64,000 nucleotides of DNA from Herbaspirillum rhizosphaerae (GTDB lineage: Bacteria; Pseudomonadota; Gammaproteobacteria; Burkholderiales; Burkholderiaceae_D). Of this stretch, positions 9,992 to 19,076 are shown one piece after another; position 1 is the first letter of the stretch; each line of letters begins with the position of its first letter. Both the position numbers and the translations under genes were made by a program. The stretch covers positions 372,001-436,000 of the forward strand of contig NZ_LFLU01000001.1 in the NCBI RefSeq assembly GCF_001189965.1, read 5' to 3'. The notes below the pieces were generated by a model. That model worked only from the letters and a program-made list of their open reading frames with translations, was not told the DNA's origin and made no database searches.

Positions 9992-10016
9992 AGGTATCTC
10001 ACCCATCTCACATTTG

Positions 10017-10670
10017 TCACATGCCGTCGAGTTCGACGATCTCGACGGCGTCCAGTGACGCGGCGCTGCACAGGCAGATCGCCAGCCGTTCATGCGGGAT
10101 GGCCCGGCAATTCCAGCCGTTGCCGGTATCGCTGAGCGTATCGTCCTGTCCCCGATTGCCGGCCAGTTTGTAGAGCGCCTCCTTGCATCCCCACAGGCGA
10201 TAGAACGCGGCAAGGCGTTGCTGTTCCGGCTGTTGCATCATCCACTCCATCTCTTCCGTATCGAACGCTGCGGCGCCGGTGGCGGCAATGTCGCGCGGAC
10301 GACTGGTGTCTTCGATATCCAATCCGACGTGGCAAACGGTGCTGGCAATGCAGGCGATCCAGCCGCGGCTGTGCGACAGGCTGAAGTGGAAAGCGGAGGA
10401 GGCATGCGGTGCAGGGAACGCCAGCAAGGGCGCATGGCCTTCGCGTTCGGTGACGGCGATGCCGGTAGCGGCATCGCCCAGCATGGTGTGTGCAGCATGC
10501 CGCAGCAGCATGCGTCCCAGCAGAAACTCTCGTGCCCGTTGCGGGCGGAGGAAGCGGGCATGGCGTTCGCGTTCGCCATGCCCCAGAGAAGCGGCAAGCG
10601 ACGCCAGCCGGGCGTCGCTCACCCGTTCGCCGTTCAGCAGCCACAGCGTGGCCGCCGAAGCCGGCGACAT
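10017..10670 (-). CDS. 4'-phosphopantetheinyl transferase (Sfp/AcpT type) of the aryl polyene cluster
   Basis: 217 residues. It has the superfamily signature: VGLDIEDTSRPRD (Mg-binding Asp and Glu) followed by FYRLWGCKEALYKLAG (the W-x-x-K-E-A helix). It transfers the 4'-phosphopantetheine arm of CoA to the serine of acyl carrier proteins, most likely the two ACPs of this cluster. The start at 10670 lies 10 nt after the stop of the preceding secreted-protein gene. Upstream in-frame ATGs fall inside that gene and are not used. It is the last gene of the minus-strand block. Confidence 0.88.
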   Translation of the reverse strand: MSPASAATLWLLNGERVSDARLASLAASLGHGERERHARFLRPQRAREFLLGRMLLRHAAHTMLGDAATGIAVTEREGHAPLLAFPAPHASSAFHFSLSHSRGWIACIASTVCHVGLDIEDTSRPRDIAATGAAAFDTEEMEWMMQQPEQQRLAAFYRLWGCKEALYKLAGNRGQDDTLSDTGNGWNCRAIPHERLAICLCSAASLDAVEIVELDGM

Positions 10671-10680
10671 TGCAGGCGTT

Positions 10681-11130
10681 TTACTTGTCTGCAATTTTGA
10701 CAAAATCGCCCTTGAGCGCAACACCGGCCACGAAGGCGCCTGCGTGGCATTCAAACTTTTCCGAACTGGCCATTTCATTCTTCTTGTAATAGCTCACGAT
10801 GTTGACGACGGCATTCGCGCCCAGTTGTTTTGCACGGATTTCGAAGGTCAGCAGCGCCGAGAGGAAGGCCCAGTTGCAGGCAACTTCATCCGGTTTGCCG
10901 AACGAATTGGTTTTGCGATTGGAGAAATCGGTCGCCAGTTTTTCCAGCACGGCAGGGTGTTTCTGATCCGCAAAATAAAACTTCACCGAACCGCTGAGCT
11001 TTGCTTCCGCATCTTTGGTATTCAATCCATCTTCGATCGGCAGCTGGTATTCCGTATCCCGGGCCTGGGCGGAAAATGCCGAAGCAGCCAGCAGGCAGAA
11101 GGCGAACGAGAGGGAAACGATTCTTTTCAT
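10681..11130 (-). CDS. Small secreted protein associated with aryl polyene clusters
   Basis: 149 residues with a clear signal peptide (MKRIVSLSFAFCLLAASAFSAQA, cleavage near residue 23). The mature part has two cysteines that could form a disulfide (in VACNWAF and KFECHAGA) and the segment LGANAVVNIVSYYKKNEMASS, reminiscent of small periplasmic alpha/beta proteins. From memory, homologues beside pigment clusters have been mislabelled 'excinuclease'; nothing here resembles UvrA. Its role in pigment export or anchoring is unknown. Confidence 0.7.
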   Translation of the reverse strand: MKRIVSLSFAFCLLAASAFSAQARDTEYQLPIEDGLNTKDAEAKLSGSVKFYFADQKHPAVLEKLATDFSNRKTNSFGKPDEVACNWAFLSALLTFEIRAKQLGANAVVNIVSYYKKNEMASSEKFECHAGAFVAGVALKGDFVKIADK

Positions 11131-11200
11131 TGTGTGTGCTCCTTGGTTTGGTGAAGAGGATTCGACTTGATATTGCCTGCGATATTGCTTGAGATATTGC

Positions 11201-12472
11201 TCAGGCCCAGCGCCTGAAGATCAGCGAGGTATTGATGCCGCCGAACGCAAAATTGTTCGACATCACATATTCGCAATCGAGCTTGCGGCCTTCGCCGGTC
11301 AGGTAATCGAGGTCGCCGCATTCGGTGTCGACTTTGTTCAGATTGATGGTCGGTGCAAACCAGCCGTTGCGCATCATCTCGATGCTGAGCCAGGCTTCCA
11401 GCGCACCGCAGGCACCGAGCGTATGGCCCATGTAGCTCTTGAGCGAGCTGATCGGCGTCTTGTTGCCGAACACGCGTGCGGTGGCGTTGGATTCGGCGAC
11501 GTCGCCCTGGCGCGTGCCGGTGCCGTGGGCGTTGATGTAACCGATCGCGGCAGGGTCGAGAGCGGCGTCGGCCAAGGCCATGTCGATGGCGATCTTCATG
11601 GTGTCGGCGTTGGGATTGGTGACGTGGCTGCCGTCGCTGTTGGTGCCGAAGCCGACGATCTCGGCATAGATGCGGGCGCCGCGCGCCCGGGCATGCTCCA
11701 GGTCTTCCAGGATCAGCGTGCCGGCGCCTTCGCCGAGCACCAGGCCATCGCGATGTTCGTCGAAGGGGCTGGGCGTGACGGCGGGCGTGTCGTTGCGCAC
11801 GCTGGTGGCGTAGAGCGTGTCGAACACGGCGGCTTCCGAGGCGCACAGCTCTTCCGAACCGCCGGCGATCATGGCGATCTGGCGGCCGCTGCGAATGGCT
11901 TCGTAGGCGTAGCCTATGCCCTGGCTGCCGGAGGTGCAGGCACTGGAGGTGGTGACGATGCGGCCGGTGACGCCGAAGAACACGCCCATGTTGACCGGCG
12001 CGGTGTGCGCCATCATCTTGAGGTAGGTGTTGGCGTTGATATTCCTGGTGCTCTTTTCGGTGAACAGCATGCTGAAGTCGGCAACCGCGCTCGGCGTGCC
12101 GGCCGAAGATCCGTAGGCGATGCCGACGGCGCCGCTCTTGAGCAGCGGATCGTCGAGCAGGCCGGCATCGGCCAGCGCCCATTCGCTGGCGCGGGTCGCC
12201 AGCAATGCGACACGGCCCATGCTGCGGGTGGTCTTGCGGTTGTAGCGATCGGATAACTCGAATGCCGCCGCCGGTGCGCCCAGGCGGGTGTGCAGGCCGT
12301 TGTATTCGTCCCATTCGGGCATGCGCACGACGGCGTTGCGATAGCTGCGCAGGCTTTCCAGCGCGTGTTGCCAGTCGTTGCCGATCGGGCTGATGCCGGC
12401 CATGCCGGTGACGACCACGCGGCGCTCGGTCATTGTACGTGCGGTGCGTGCGGTGTGATTTGCCGTGCTCAT
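11201..12472 (-). CDS. apeR: Beta-ketoacyl-ACP synthase of aryl polyene synthesis (ApeR-like)
   Basis: 423 residues; FabF-type condensing enzyme with a complete Cys-His-His triad: TTSSACTSGSQG (Cys179), NAHGTGT and SYMGHTLG. In APE systems ApeR is an accessory ketosynthase for early chain formation, while ApeO:ApeC performs iterative elongation. Its start overlaps the stop of the ketoreductase gene by four bases. An alternative ATG at 12433 (MTERR) would shorten it by 13 residues and matches FabF N-termini well. The symbol is given by position in the conserved order and by homology. Confidence 0.88.
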   Translation of the reverse strand: MSTANHTARTARTMTERRVVVTGMAGISPIGNDWQHALESLRSYRNAVVRMPEWDEYNGLHTRLGAPAAAFELSDRYNRKTTRSMGRVALLATRASEWALADAGLLDDPLLKSGAVGIAYGSSAGTPSAVADFSMLFTEKSTRNINANTYLKMMAHTAPVNMGVFFGVTGRIVTTSSACTSGSQGIGYAYEAIRSGRQIAMIAGGSEELCASEAAVFDTLYATSVRNDTPAVTPSPFDEHRDGLVLGEGAGTLILEDLEHARARGARIYAEIVGFGTNSDGSHVTNPNADTMKIAIDMALADAALDPAAIGYINAHGTGTRQGDVAESNATARVFGNKTPISSLKSYMGHTLGACGALEAWLSIEMMRNGWFAPTINLNKVDTECGDLDYLTGEGRKLDCEYVMSNNFAFGGINTSLIFRRWA

Positions 12473-13206
12473 GCCAGGCCTCCGTTGACCGAGATCACCT
12501 GGCGCGTGATGTAGGCGGCGTCTTCGTGCATCAGGAAGCTGACGGCGGCGGCGACTTCTTCCGGCTTGCCGGTGCGGCGGGCAGGGATCAGCTTGAGCAC
12601 TTCTTCCATCGGCAAGTCGTGCGTCATGTCGGTGTCGATCAGGCCGGGCGCGACGCAGTTGACCGTGATGTCGCGTTTGGCCAGTTCCAGCGCCAGCGCC
12701 TTGGTGGCGCCGATGATGCCGGCCTTGGCGGCGCTGTAATTGACCTGGCCGCGGTTGCCGACCAGCCCGGATACCGACGCCAGCGTGACGATGCGGCCCG
12801 GCTGGCGGCGCCGGACCATGGGCATGGTGAGCGGATGCAGGACGTTGTAAAAGCCGTCCAGGTTGGTCTTGAGGACGCTGTCCCAATCTTCGCCGGAGAT
12901 GGCGGGAAAGGCGTTGTCGCGCGCGATGCCGGCGTTGCAGACCACGCCGTAATAAGCACCGTATTGTTCGACGTCGCGCAGCAGGATGTCGGCGGTCTGC
13001 ACGCGTTCGGCAATGTCGAATTGCAGGATGCGCGCGGCGCGGCCCAGCGCTTCGATGTCTTTGGCGACCGCTTCGGCGGCATCGCGCCGGCTGTGGCAAT
13101 GCAGGACGATGTCATAGCCGTCGCGCGCCAGGCGCAATGCAATGGCCTTGCCGATGCCCCGGCTGGAGCCGGTGACCAGAATGGTTTTCCCCGATGTTGT
13201 TGTCAT
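12469..13206 (-). CDS. apeQ: 3-oxoacyl-ACP reductase (ApeQ-like ketoreductase, SDR family)
   Basis: 245 residues; classical short-chain dehydrogenase. The NADPH site TGSSRGIGKA is at about residues 12-21, NAG at the end of beta-4, and the catalytic Ser, Tyr and Lys in SVSGLVGNRGQVNYSAAKAG. It reduces the 3-keto group after each malonyl extension of the aryl polyene. It overlaps both neighbours by four bases (ATGA), so translation is coupled. Confidence 0.9.
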   Translation of the reverse strand: MTTTSGKTILVTGSSRGIGKAIALRLARDGYDIVLHCHSRRDAAEAVAKDIEALGRAARILQFDIAERVQTADILLRDVEQYGAYYGVVCNAGIARDNAFPAISGEDWDSVLKTNLDGFYNVLHPLTMPMVRRRQPGRIVTLASVSGLVGNRGQVNYSAAKAGIIGATKALALELAKRDITVNCVAPGLIDTDMTHDLPMEEVLKLIPARRTGKPEEVAAAVSFLMHEDAAYITRQVISVNGGLA

Positions 13207-13658
13207 GCTTCGCTTTCCAGAAACGCTTTGGCGTCATGCGGCTGAAAGACCGATACCGTCGCCTGCGCCAGTTGTTGTTGTGTACTGCTTTCCCTGATGA
13301 TGCAGGAGAACGATCCCAGGCCGTTCTCCGCTTGTAATAATTGCTGCGCTTCCACCTGCAGGCGATCGCCGGCGACGAACCAGGCGCGGCTGCATTCGTA
13401 GCGGCGCGCGCCCAGCAGGAAACCGATCTTGACCGGTTCGTCGCGTTGTTGCGCATGATAACCGGCGTAGGCGGCAATCGTCTGCGCCATGTATTCGATG
13501 CCGACCCAGGCGCCGACGCCGCGTTCGCCATAGAACATGCTGTTGCCGGTGATGACGACTTCCGCGCACAGCTTGTCGGCGTCGACGCCGATCACGCGAT
13601 CGAGCAGCAGCATCGGCGCTGCGTGCGGGACCAGGGTGGCGATGGCTGGCAGGTTCAT
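13203..13658 (-). CDS. apeP: Hotdog-fold 3-hydroxyacyl-ACP dehydratase (ApeP-like)
   Basis: 151 residues, weakly FabA/FabZ-like. The opening LVPHAAPMLLLDRV and the central helix GAWVGIEYMAQTIAAYAGYH (with the Glu expected in the active site) identify the APE dehydratase ApeP. In characterised APE systems it forms a heterodimer with ApeI, here the C-terminal domain of the protein encoded at 23475-25268. It removes water to create each trans double bond. A 1-nt gap separates it from the preceding ketosynthase gene. Confidence 0.87.
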   Translation of the reverse strand: MNLPAIATLVPHAAPMLLLDRVIGVDADKLCAEVVITGNSMFYGERGVGAWVGIEYMAQTIAAYAGYHAQQRDEPVKIGFLLGARRYECSRAWFVAGDRLQVEAQQLLQAENGLGSFSCIIRESSTQQQLAQATVSVFQPHDAKAFLESEA

Positions 13659-13659
13659 G

Positions 13660-14850
13660 TCAGCTCCTCCCGAAAATCAGGGCGGCGTTGCTGCCGCCGA
13701 AGGCGAAGGAATTACTCAGCACGTGGCGCGGCGGGCGACCGAGCGCCTGGCCGACGCGGACCACGTTCAGCGCCGGCAACGCCGGGTCGGGCTGGCCGTC
13801 CCACAGATGCGGCGGCAGCAAGCCGGTCGGGTTGTCGTCTTGCATGCTTAGCCAGCACAGGCCGGCTTCGATGGCGCTGGCGGCGCCCAGGGTGTGTCCG
13901 GTGAACGACTTGGTCGAGCTGACCGGCGTCGCCGCGCCAAACAGCTGATGGATCGCCTTCGATTCCATGGCGTCGTTTTGCAGAGTCGCGGTGCCGTGCA
14001 GGTTGATGTAGTCGATCTGTTCCGGTGCGATGGCGGCGCGTTGCAAAGCCTGCGTGATTGCCAGCGCCGCGCCTTTGCCGTCCGGATCGGGCGCCGAAAT
14101 GTGATGGGCGTCGGACGACTCGCCCCAGCCGCAGAGGGCGACTGTCGCCGGTTCCGAGGTCATGAGGAAGAGCGCGGCGCCTTCGCCGATGTTGATGCCG
14201 TGGCGGTTGAGGCTGAGCGGATTGCAGCGCTCGGTGCTGACCGAATCCAGCGCGGCAAAACCGGCGATGGTGAAATCGCACAGCGTATCCACGCCGCCGC
14301 TGATGACGGCGTTGCACAGGCCCATGTTGATCAGGCGCGCGGCGCTGGCCATGGCTTTGGCGCTCGAGGAGCAGGCGCTGGAGTGGACATAGGCCGGGCC
14401 GCTGATGCCCAGCGTCGTCGCCAGTGCAACGGCAGGGGAGCCGAGCTCCTGCTGGCCGTAGTGGAAGTGCGAAGGAAATTGTCCGTGGGCGACGTAGTGC
14501 CGGAACGCCGCTTCACCTTCGGCGATGCCGGAGGTGCTGGTGCCCAGCACGACGCCGATGCGATCCGGACCGAAGCGTGCAATCAGCGCGTCGACCTGCG
14601 GACGTATCCGTTCCAGCGCGGCCAGCGCGAGGCGGTTGTTGCGGCTGCGTTCGCGCAGCGGCAGATGGCTTACTTCCGGTAATGCTTCATCGGCCAGGCT
14701 GATGGCGCCGACCGTGCGTGCAAGCCCTGCGGACAGAAAGCGCTCGCTGGCGTGCAAGCCGCTGTCGCCGGCGAACAGGCGCTGCCTGATCCCGGCGTGC
14801 GTGTCGCCGAGCGAGCAAATCATTCCGAGTGCGTTCAAGTAAATCGTCAT
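13660..14850 (-). CDS. apeO: Beta-ketoacyl-ACP synthase, elongating (ApeO-like)
   Basis: 396 residues; FabB/FabF fold with Cys160 in VHSSACSSSAKA, NLHGTAT and SFTGHTLG as the His residues, and the closing SNSFAFGGSNAALI motif. ApeO is the catalytic ketosynthase that works with the chain-length partner ApeC (27186-27986). The ATG at 14850 overlaps the stop of the lipoprotein gene by four bases. A longer frame to 14925 runs into that gene and is rejected. Confidence 0.88.
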   Translation of the reverse strand: MTIYLNALGMICSLGDTHAGIRQRLFAGDSGLHASERFLSAGLARTVGAISLADEALPEVSHLPLRERSRNNRLALAALERIRPQVDALIARFGPDRIGVVLGTSTSGIAEGEAAFRHYVAHGQFPSHFHYGQQELGSPAVALATTLGISGPAYVHSSACSSSAKAMASAARLINMGLCNAVISGGVDTLCDFTIAGFAALDSVSTERCNPLSLNRHGINIGEGAALFLMTSEPATVALCGWGESSDAHHISAPDPDGKGAALAITQALQRAAIAPEQIDYINLHGTATLQNDAMESKAIHQLFGAATPVSSTKSFTGHTLGAASAIEAGLCWLSMQDDNPTGLLPPHLWDGQPDPALPALNVVRVGQALGRPPRHVLSNSFAFGGSNAALIFGRS

Positions 14851-15425
14851 GGTGCGGTGACAACCGATTGTATGGTCAGCTTGTAGTGATAGCGCAAATT
14901 GGTCAGGATCACCTTGCCGCCCCACGCTTTGCGGTCAGGATAATCGATTTGCGTGACGACTTCGTGATTCAGCAGCAAGGTCCGTTGCATGTCCTTCTCT
15001 TCCAGCTCCCAGCCGTCCGGCAGCGCGGCGCGGATGGCGGCGACGGGCCACAGCGTCAGTTGTACATCCTGCAACACGTCTTCGCCCTGGACTTCCTTGG
15101 GCAGCATGAAATGACGCCAGATTTTCAGGTCCTTGCCGTCGTAATGCAAGGACATGACGCGCTGGCCGAAGGCCAGTCCGACCAGGTCGAGATGGTCGGG
15201 CTCGATTTCGAGCACGGTGTCGATGTCGTCGGTGCGGCCGGCGCGTTCTACTGTCAGATGCTGCTGCAGGCTGAGGGACGTGCCCAGCGAGGCCGGCGCC
15301 AGCTGCAGGTGCAGGCGTGCAGACGCTGCCGGCGGCCCGGGCGGCTGCGTCGGCGCGGTGGAACACGCCGACAGCAGCAGTGCCGCCATCGCCAGCGCGG
15401 AAGACATCACCGGGCTCAGGCGCAT
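14847..15425 (-). CDS. apeN: DUF3261 outer-membrane lipoprotein (ApeN-like)
   Basis: 192 residues. A short signal ends in the lipobox LLLSAC, so Cys21 is the predicted lipidated residue. A Pro-rich linker and a beta-rich body follow, with HYDGKDLKIWRHFMLP in the middle. DUF3261 lipoproteins are a constant part of APE clusters. Together with the LolA-like and MMPL proteins they are thought to move the lipid-linked pigment to the outer membrane. It overlaps the FAD oxidoreductase gene by 10 nt. The extended frame back to 15842 is a shadow of that gene. Confidence 0.83.
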   Translation of the reverse strand: MRLSPVMSSALAMAALLLSACSTAPTQPPGPPAASARLHLQLAPASLGTSLSLQQHLTVERAGRTDDIDTVLEIEPDHLDLVGLAFGQRVMSLHYDGKDLKIWRHFMLPKEVQGEDVLQDVQLTLWPVAAIRAALPDGWELEEKDMQRTLLLNHEVVTQIDYPDRKAWGGKVILTNLRYHYKLTIQSVVTAP

Positions 15426-16654
15426 ATGCTTTCCAGTGCCGTCAGGCGGCGCTTGCTTTCGGCGACGAAGGGGTTGCTCTGATCCCAGGCGTAGCCGGCC
15501 AGGATGGACGAAATCATGCGGCGGATCGCCGGTTCCTGGTTCTCGTGGAAGATGACCTTCTGGAAGCCGCCGGCATACCAGGATTCGACGAAGGTGCGGA
15601 AGGTGTCGACGCCGTTCTTCAGCGGCTTGGCATAATCGTGTTCCCAATCCACCGTTTCGCCGGCGAGCATGCGCGCCAGAGTATCCGTCGCCAGGCTGGC
15701 GGACTTCAGCGCAATGGTGACGCCCGACGAGAAGATCGGATCGAGGAATTCGCCGGCATTGCCGAGCAGGGCGTAGTTCTTGCCCCACAGCGATGTCACG
15801 TTGGCGGCGTAGCCGGAGATGTTGCGCGCCGGGGTATCCCACTCGGCGTGTTGCAGTAAGGCGCGCAGGGCGGGATCTTGCATGACCAGCGTGCGCAGCT
15901 TGGTGGTCTCGTCGCCGGGAATGTCGTTGAGGAAAGACGATTCCGCCACCACACCGATGGAGCAGCGGCCGTGCGCGAACGGAATCAGCCAGTACCAGAC
16001 GTCATGGTGTTCCGGATGTACGGTAATGCGGATCTTGTTGCGATCGAATTGCGGATCGCGGATGCCGTCGGCGATATGCGTGAAGTAAGCGCCGCGCAGG
16101 GGGAAGCCGGACGGCCGTTCCAGATCAAGCAGACGGGGCAGCACACGGCCGAAACCGCTGGCGTCGAGGATGAAGCGGGATTCGATGGTGTACTCGCGGC
16201 CCTCGGCGTCGCGCACCCGGGTGCGCGGACGGTCGCCTTCCAGGTCGACGGCGGTCACGGTCTGGCGATAGCGTATCTCGGCGCCTTGCAGCTCGGCTTG
16301 CTGTGCCAGCAGATGGTCGAAGTCGGCGCGCTGCACCTGGTAGGTCGTACCCCAGCCGGAGGAATGCTTGTCGCGGAAGTCGAAAGCGGTCTGGCGTTCG
16401 CCGCAGACGAAGGAGGCGCCATTCTTGAACTGGAATCCATGCTCCACGACGGCTTGCAGCATGCCGGCCTGTTCCAGATAAGCCATGCTTTGCGGCAGCA
16501 GGCTCTCGCCGATGGAGAAACGCGGAAACTGTTCGCGCTCGATGACCAGCACTTGATGGCCGCGACGGCGCAGCAGGGCGGCGGCAACCGCACCGGCCGG
16601 ACCGGCGCCGATGATCAGGATGTCGTGTTGCTCGGTATTGCTACTTGGTGTCAT
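15416..16654 (-). CDS. FAD-dependent oxidoreductase of the tryptophan-halogenase/geranylgeranyl-reductase type
   Basis: 412 residues. An N-terminal FAD-binding GXGXXG motif (ILIIGAGPAGAVAAALLRRR) is followed by PRFSIGESLLPQS and a second flavin motif ALLGNAGEFLDPIFSSG. It resembles flavin-dependent halogenase-like oxidoreductases. The Lys-containing motif of true halogenases cannot be confirmed, so halogenation should not be assumed; hydroxylation or reduction of the aryl head is equally possible. Related genes occur in some APE and xanthomonadin clusters but not in the E. coli-type cluster. It overlaps both neighbouring genes. Confidence 0.8.
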   Translation of the reverse strand: MTPSSNTEQHDILIIGAGPAGAVAAALLRRRGHQVLVIEREQFPRFSIGESLLPQSMAYLEQAGMLQAVVEHGFQFKNGASFVCGERQTAFDFRDKHSSGWGTTYQVQRADFDHLLAQQAELQGAEIRYRQTVTAVDLEGDRPRTRVRDAEGREYTIESRFILDASGFGRVLPRLLDLERPSGFPLRGAYFTHIADGIRDPQFDRNKIRITVHPEHHDVWYWLIPFAHGRCSIGVVAESSFLNDIPGDETTKLRTLVMQDPALRALLQHAEWDTPARNISGYAANVTSLWGKNYALLGNAGEFLDPIFSSGVTIALKSASLATDTLARMLAGETVDWEHDYAKPLKNGVDTFRTFVESWYAGGFQKVIFHENQEPAIRRMISSILAGYAWDQSNPFVAESKRRLTALESICA

Positions 16655-19076
16655 AAATGGGCATCGAAGGTGGCGTCGCAGGCGGCGATGCGCCGGCAAA
16701 GCAGGGGGAGGTAAGCCAGACCAGGGCCATGCCGATCAGCATGGTCAGCCCGAATGCGTGCAGCGGAGGGCTGCTGCTGAGAGCCAGCAATCCGAAGGAG
16801 AGCAGGGCGCTGATCGCCGATAAGCCGACCGTCAGCCAGGCGAAGCGCCGATGGCGTTCCGTGGGTTCCTGCAGGAAAATGCCGTAATCGACGCCCAGCC
16901 CCAGCAGTAACAGACACGCCAGCACATGGAATAGTTGCAGGGGCTGGCCGATCACGCCAAACAGCGCCAGGGTCGCCAGGGTCGCCAGCAACGGCGGCGC
17001 AATCGCCCGCCACGCAGCGCGGCGATAGCGCAGGGAGAGCAGGACAAAAATAGTGATGTAGGCCGCCAGCAGGGCCCAGCTCATGTACTGCCGGTAATAG
17101 CTCAGCACGGACGAAATATCGGCCACCTTGTCGACCCATTGCACGCCCTCGACCTTGGGCGCGACGTCGGCCAGCACCTGCAACTGACGATAGTCGCTCA
17201 GGCCGCGCACGGCGACGATGCTGGCGTATTGGCCTGCAGTCTTGCCCAGCCACAGATGACGCCAGGGCTGACCGGCAGGCGAGGCGATGAAGGCATCCGG
17301 CAGCAAGGCTTGGCTCTGCGCCAGCAGGCGCTGCCGCAGGTTTTGCTGCCATTGTTCGTTTTCGCCGATGGCCGCTGCGATGACCGCAAGCGCGCCCTGC
17401 GGCGCCAGCAATTTGCCGGCAACCAGGTCGTGATCGGCGTGTTGCTGCTGCTGCGACGGCACCCAGTTGGAAACGGCTTGCACGCCGCTGATCAGTTTTT
17501 TGTCGATGGCGGTTTGCAGTTGCCGCTTCAGCTGTTCTTCGCGCTGCAGTACGATCTCTGCCGACTCGCCGCGCACCAGATAAAACTGCGCCGGCGTCGG
17601 CGTATCGAGCAGCTTGCCGAGCTTGATCTGGTCGTCGAGCAGATGTTGCGGGGTCTTTTGCAAGGCGCGGATATCGTCGCTGACTTTCAGGCGCATCAGT
17701 CCGGCAGCGACAAAAACGATGAACACCGCCAGCAGGATGAAGCCGGTGCGGCTGAAGCGGAACTGCGGCCATTTGCTGATGCTGTGGCTGTAACGGTCGG
17801 CCAGCGCGGTGCTGCGCAAGCTGTCGGCATGGATCAGCGCCGGGAACCACAGGATCACGGTCAGCCAGGCGAACACCAATCCCAGCACCGAGAACACCGC
17901 CATCTGGCGCAATCCGGGGAAGGGCGTGAGCGCCATGCCGAGATAGCCGATCACGGCCGCCAGCAGCATCAGGCCGAGGCCGGGCAGCAAGCGGCGCAGC
18001 AGTTGGCGTGTATCCATCTGCCGGTCCGTGCCGAGTCGTGCACACAGGAAATAAATCGCATAATCCTGCGCGATGCCGACCAGGCTGGCGCCGAACACCA
18101 GGGTCAACAAATGCAGGCGGCCGAACAGCAGCCAGCTGACCGACAGCGCGCCGAGGCAGCCGATGGCGATGGATAGCGCAATCAGCGCAATCGGCTTGAG
18201 CGAGCGGAACGTCAGCCACATCAGCAGCACGATGCCGATCAGCGAGCCGGCGCCGATGGTGGCCATTTCACTGCTGGCTTGCCGGCTGCCGGCGGCGGCG
18301 TGGAGAATGACGCCGGCGGTGACGACTTCGGCATCCGGCACGGACTGCTTCGCTGCTTGTGCGGCCCGATCCAGCAGGGGAATGACTTGTTCCTGCGCGG
18401 AGATCGAGAAGGCCGAGGCTTGCAGGTTCATCAGCAGCAGGACGTAAGAGCGCCCGCCGCTTTCGACGAACAGGCGGCCGTCGCGCGGACGCACCGGGGT
18501 TTCTTGCGCGCGCGCCTGCACCCAGCCGCTGAACAGGCCGAAGGGATCGTCCTGCCAGGCGCCGAGTCTGGGGCCGCCAAAGGCGCCGTACATGGCGCTG
18601 AGCGCCAACTGGCTCCATTGCTGCGGCGTGTCCTGGCGCAGCTTGTCGCGTTGCTCTTGTGTGAGCAGCATCAGGCGGCTTTGATTGAACGTCGACAGCC
18701 ATGCGCCTTGCAATTGCGCCGCGTCGCCCGTCATCGCTTGCAGCAGCGATGGCTGTTTGCCGACGACTGCTTCGTACGCCGCTGCGGCTTGCACGGCCTT
18801 GTCCCAGTCGCGTTCGCCGACCAGCACAACAACTTTTTGCTGGGCGCTGTCGACCATGTGGGCAAAGGCTTGCTGCATCGCGTCGTCATGTCGCGACGAC
18901 GGCAGCAGGGCCAGGATGTCGGTGTCGGGGCTGACGCGCTGGACCAGCCACAAATAGGCGTTATGACCGAGCAGCAGTGCGACGACCAGCAGCCAGACGA
19001 GCGCGAATGCGCGGGCCGGCTTGTGCATCGACGATGTTGTCGATGGCGTGACGTCGCTGTCGGCGCGTTCAGTCAA
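16641..19076 (-). CDS. apeM: MMPL/RND-superfamily exporter (ApeM-like)
   Basis: 811 residues with the two-repeat RND/MMPL layout: one N-terminal span, a large periplasmic loop (about 50-250), five to six spans, a second loop and a second set of spans. ASLVGIAQDYAIYFLCAR and LLGLGVDYGIFL are the paired motifs in the membrane core. It probably exports the pigment lipid across the inner membrane. The start is a TTG at 19076, supported by AAGGAG six bases upstream and by overlap with the lolA-like gene. The first ATG would be at 19028. Confidence 0.86.
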   Translation of the reverse strand: MTERADSDVTPSTTSSMHKPARAFALVWLLVVALLLGHNAYLWLVQRVSPDTDILALLPSSRHDDAMQQAFAHMVDSAQQKVVVLVGERDWDKAVQAAAAYEAVVGKQPSLLQAMTGDAAQLQGAWLSTFNQSRLMLLTQEQRDKLRQDTPQQWSQLALSAMYGAFGGPRLGAWQDDPFGLFSGWVQARAQETPVRPRDGRLFVESGGRSYVLLLMNLQASAFSISAQEQVIPLLDRAAQAAKQSVPDAEVVTAGVILHAAAGSRQASSEMATIGAGSLIGIVLLMWLTFRSLKPIALIALSIAIGCLGALSVSWLLFGRLHLLTLVFGASLVGIAQDYAIYFLCARLGTDRQMDTRQLLRRLLPGLGLMLLAAVIGYLGMALTPFPGLRQMAVFSVLGLVFAWLTVILWFPALIHADSLRSTALADRYSHSISKWPQFRFSRTGFILLAVFIVFVAAGLMRLKVSDDIRALQKTPQHLLDDQIKLGKLLDTPTPAQFYLVRGESAEIVLQREEQLKRQLQTAIDKKLISGVQAVSNWVPSQQQQHADHDLVAGKLLAPQGALAVIAAAIGENEQWQQNLRQRLLAQSQALLPDAFIASPAGQPWRHLWLGKTAGQYASIVAVRGLSDYRQLQVLADVAPKVEGVQWVDKVADISSVLSYYRQYMSWALLAAYITIFVLLSLRYRRAAWRAIAPPLLATLATLALFGVIGQPLQLFHVLACLLLLGLGVDYGIFLQEPTERHRRFAWLTVGLSAISALLSFGLLALSSSPPLHAFGLTMLIGMALVWLTSPCFAGASPPATPPSMPIYDTK

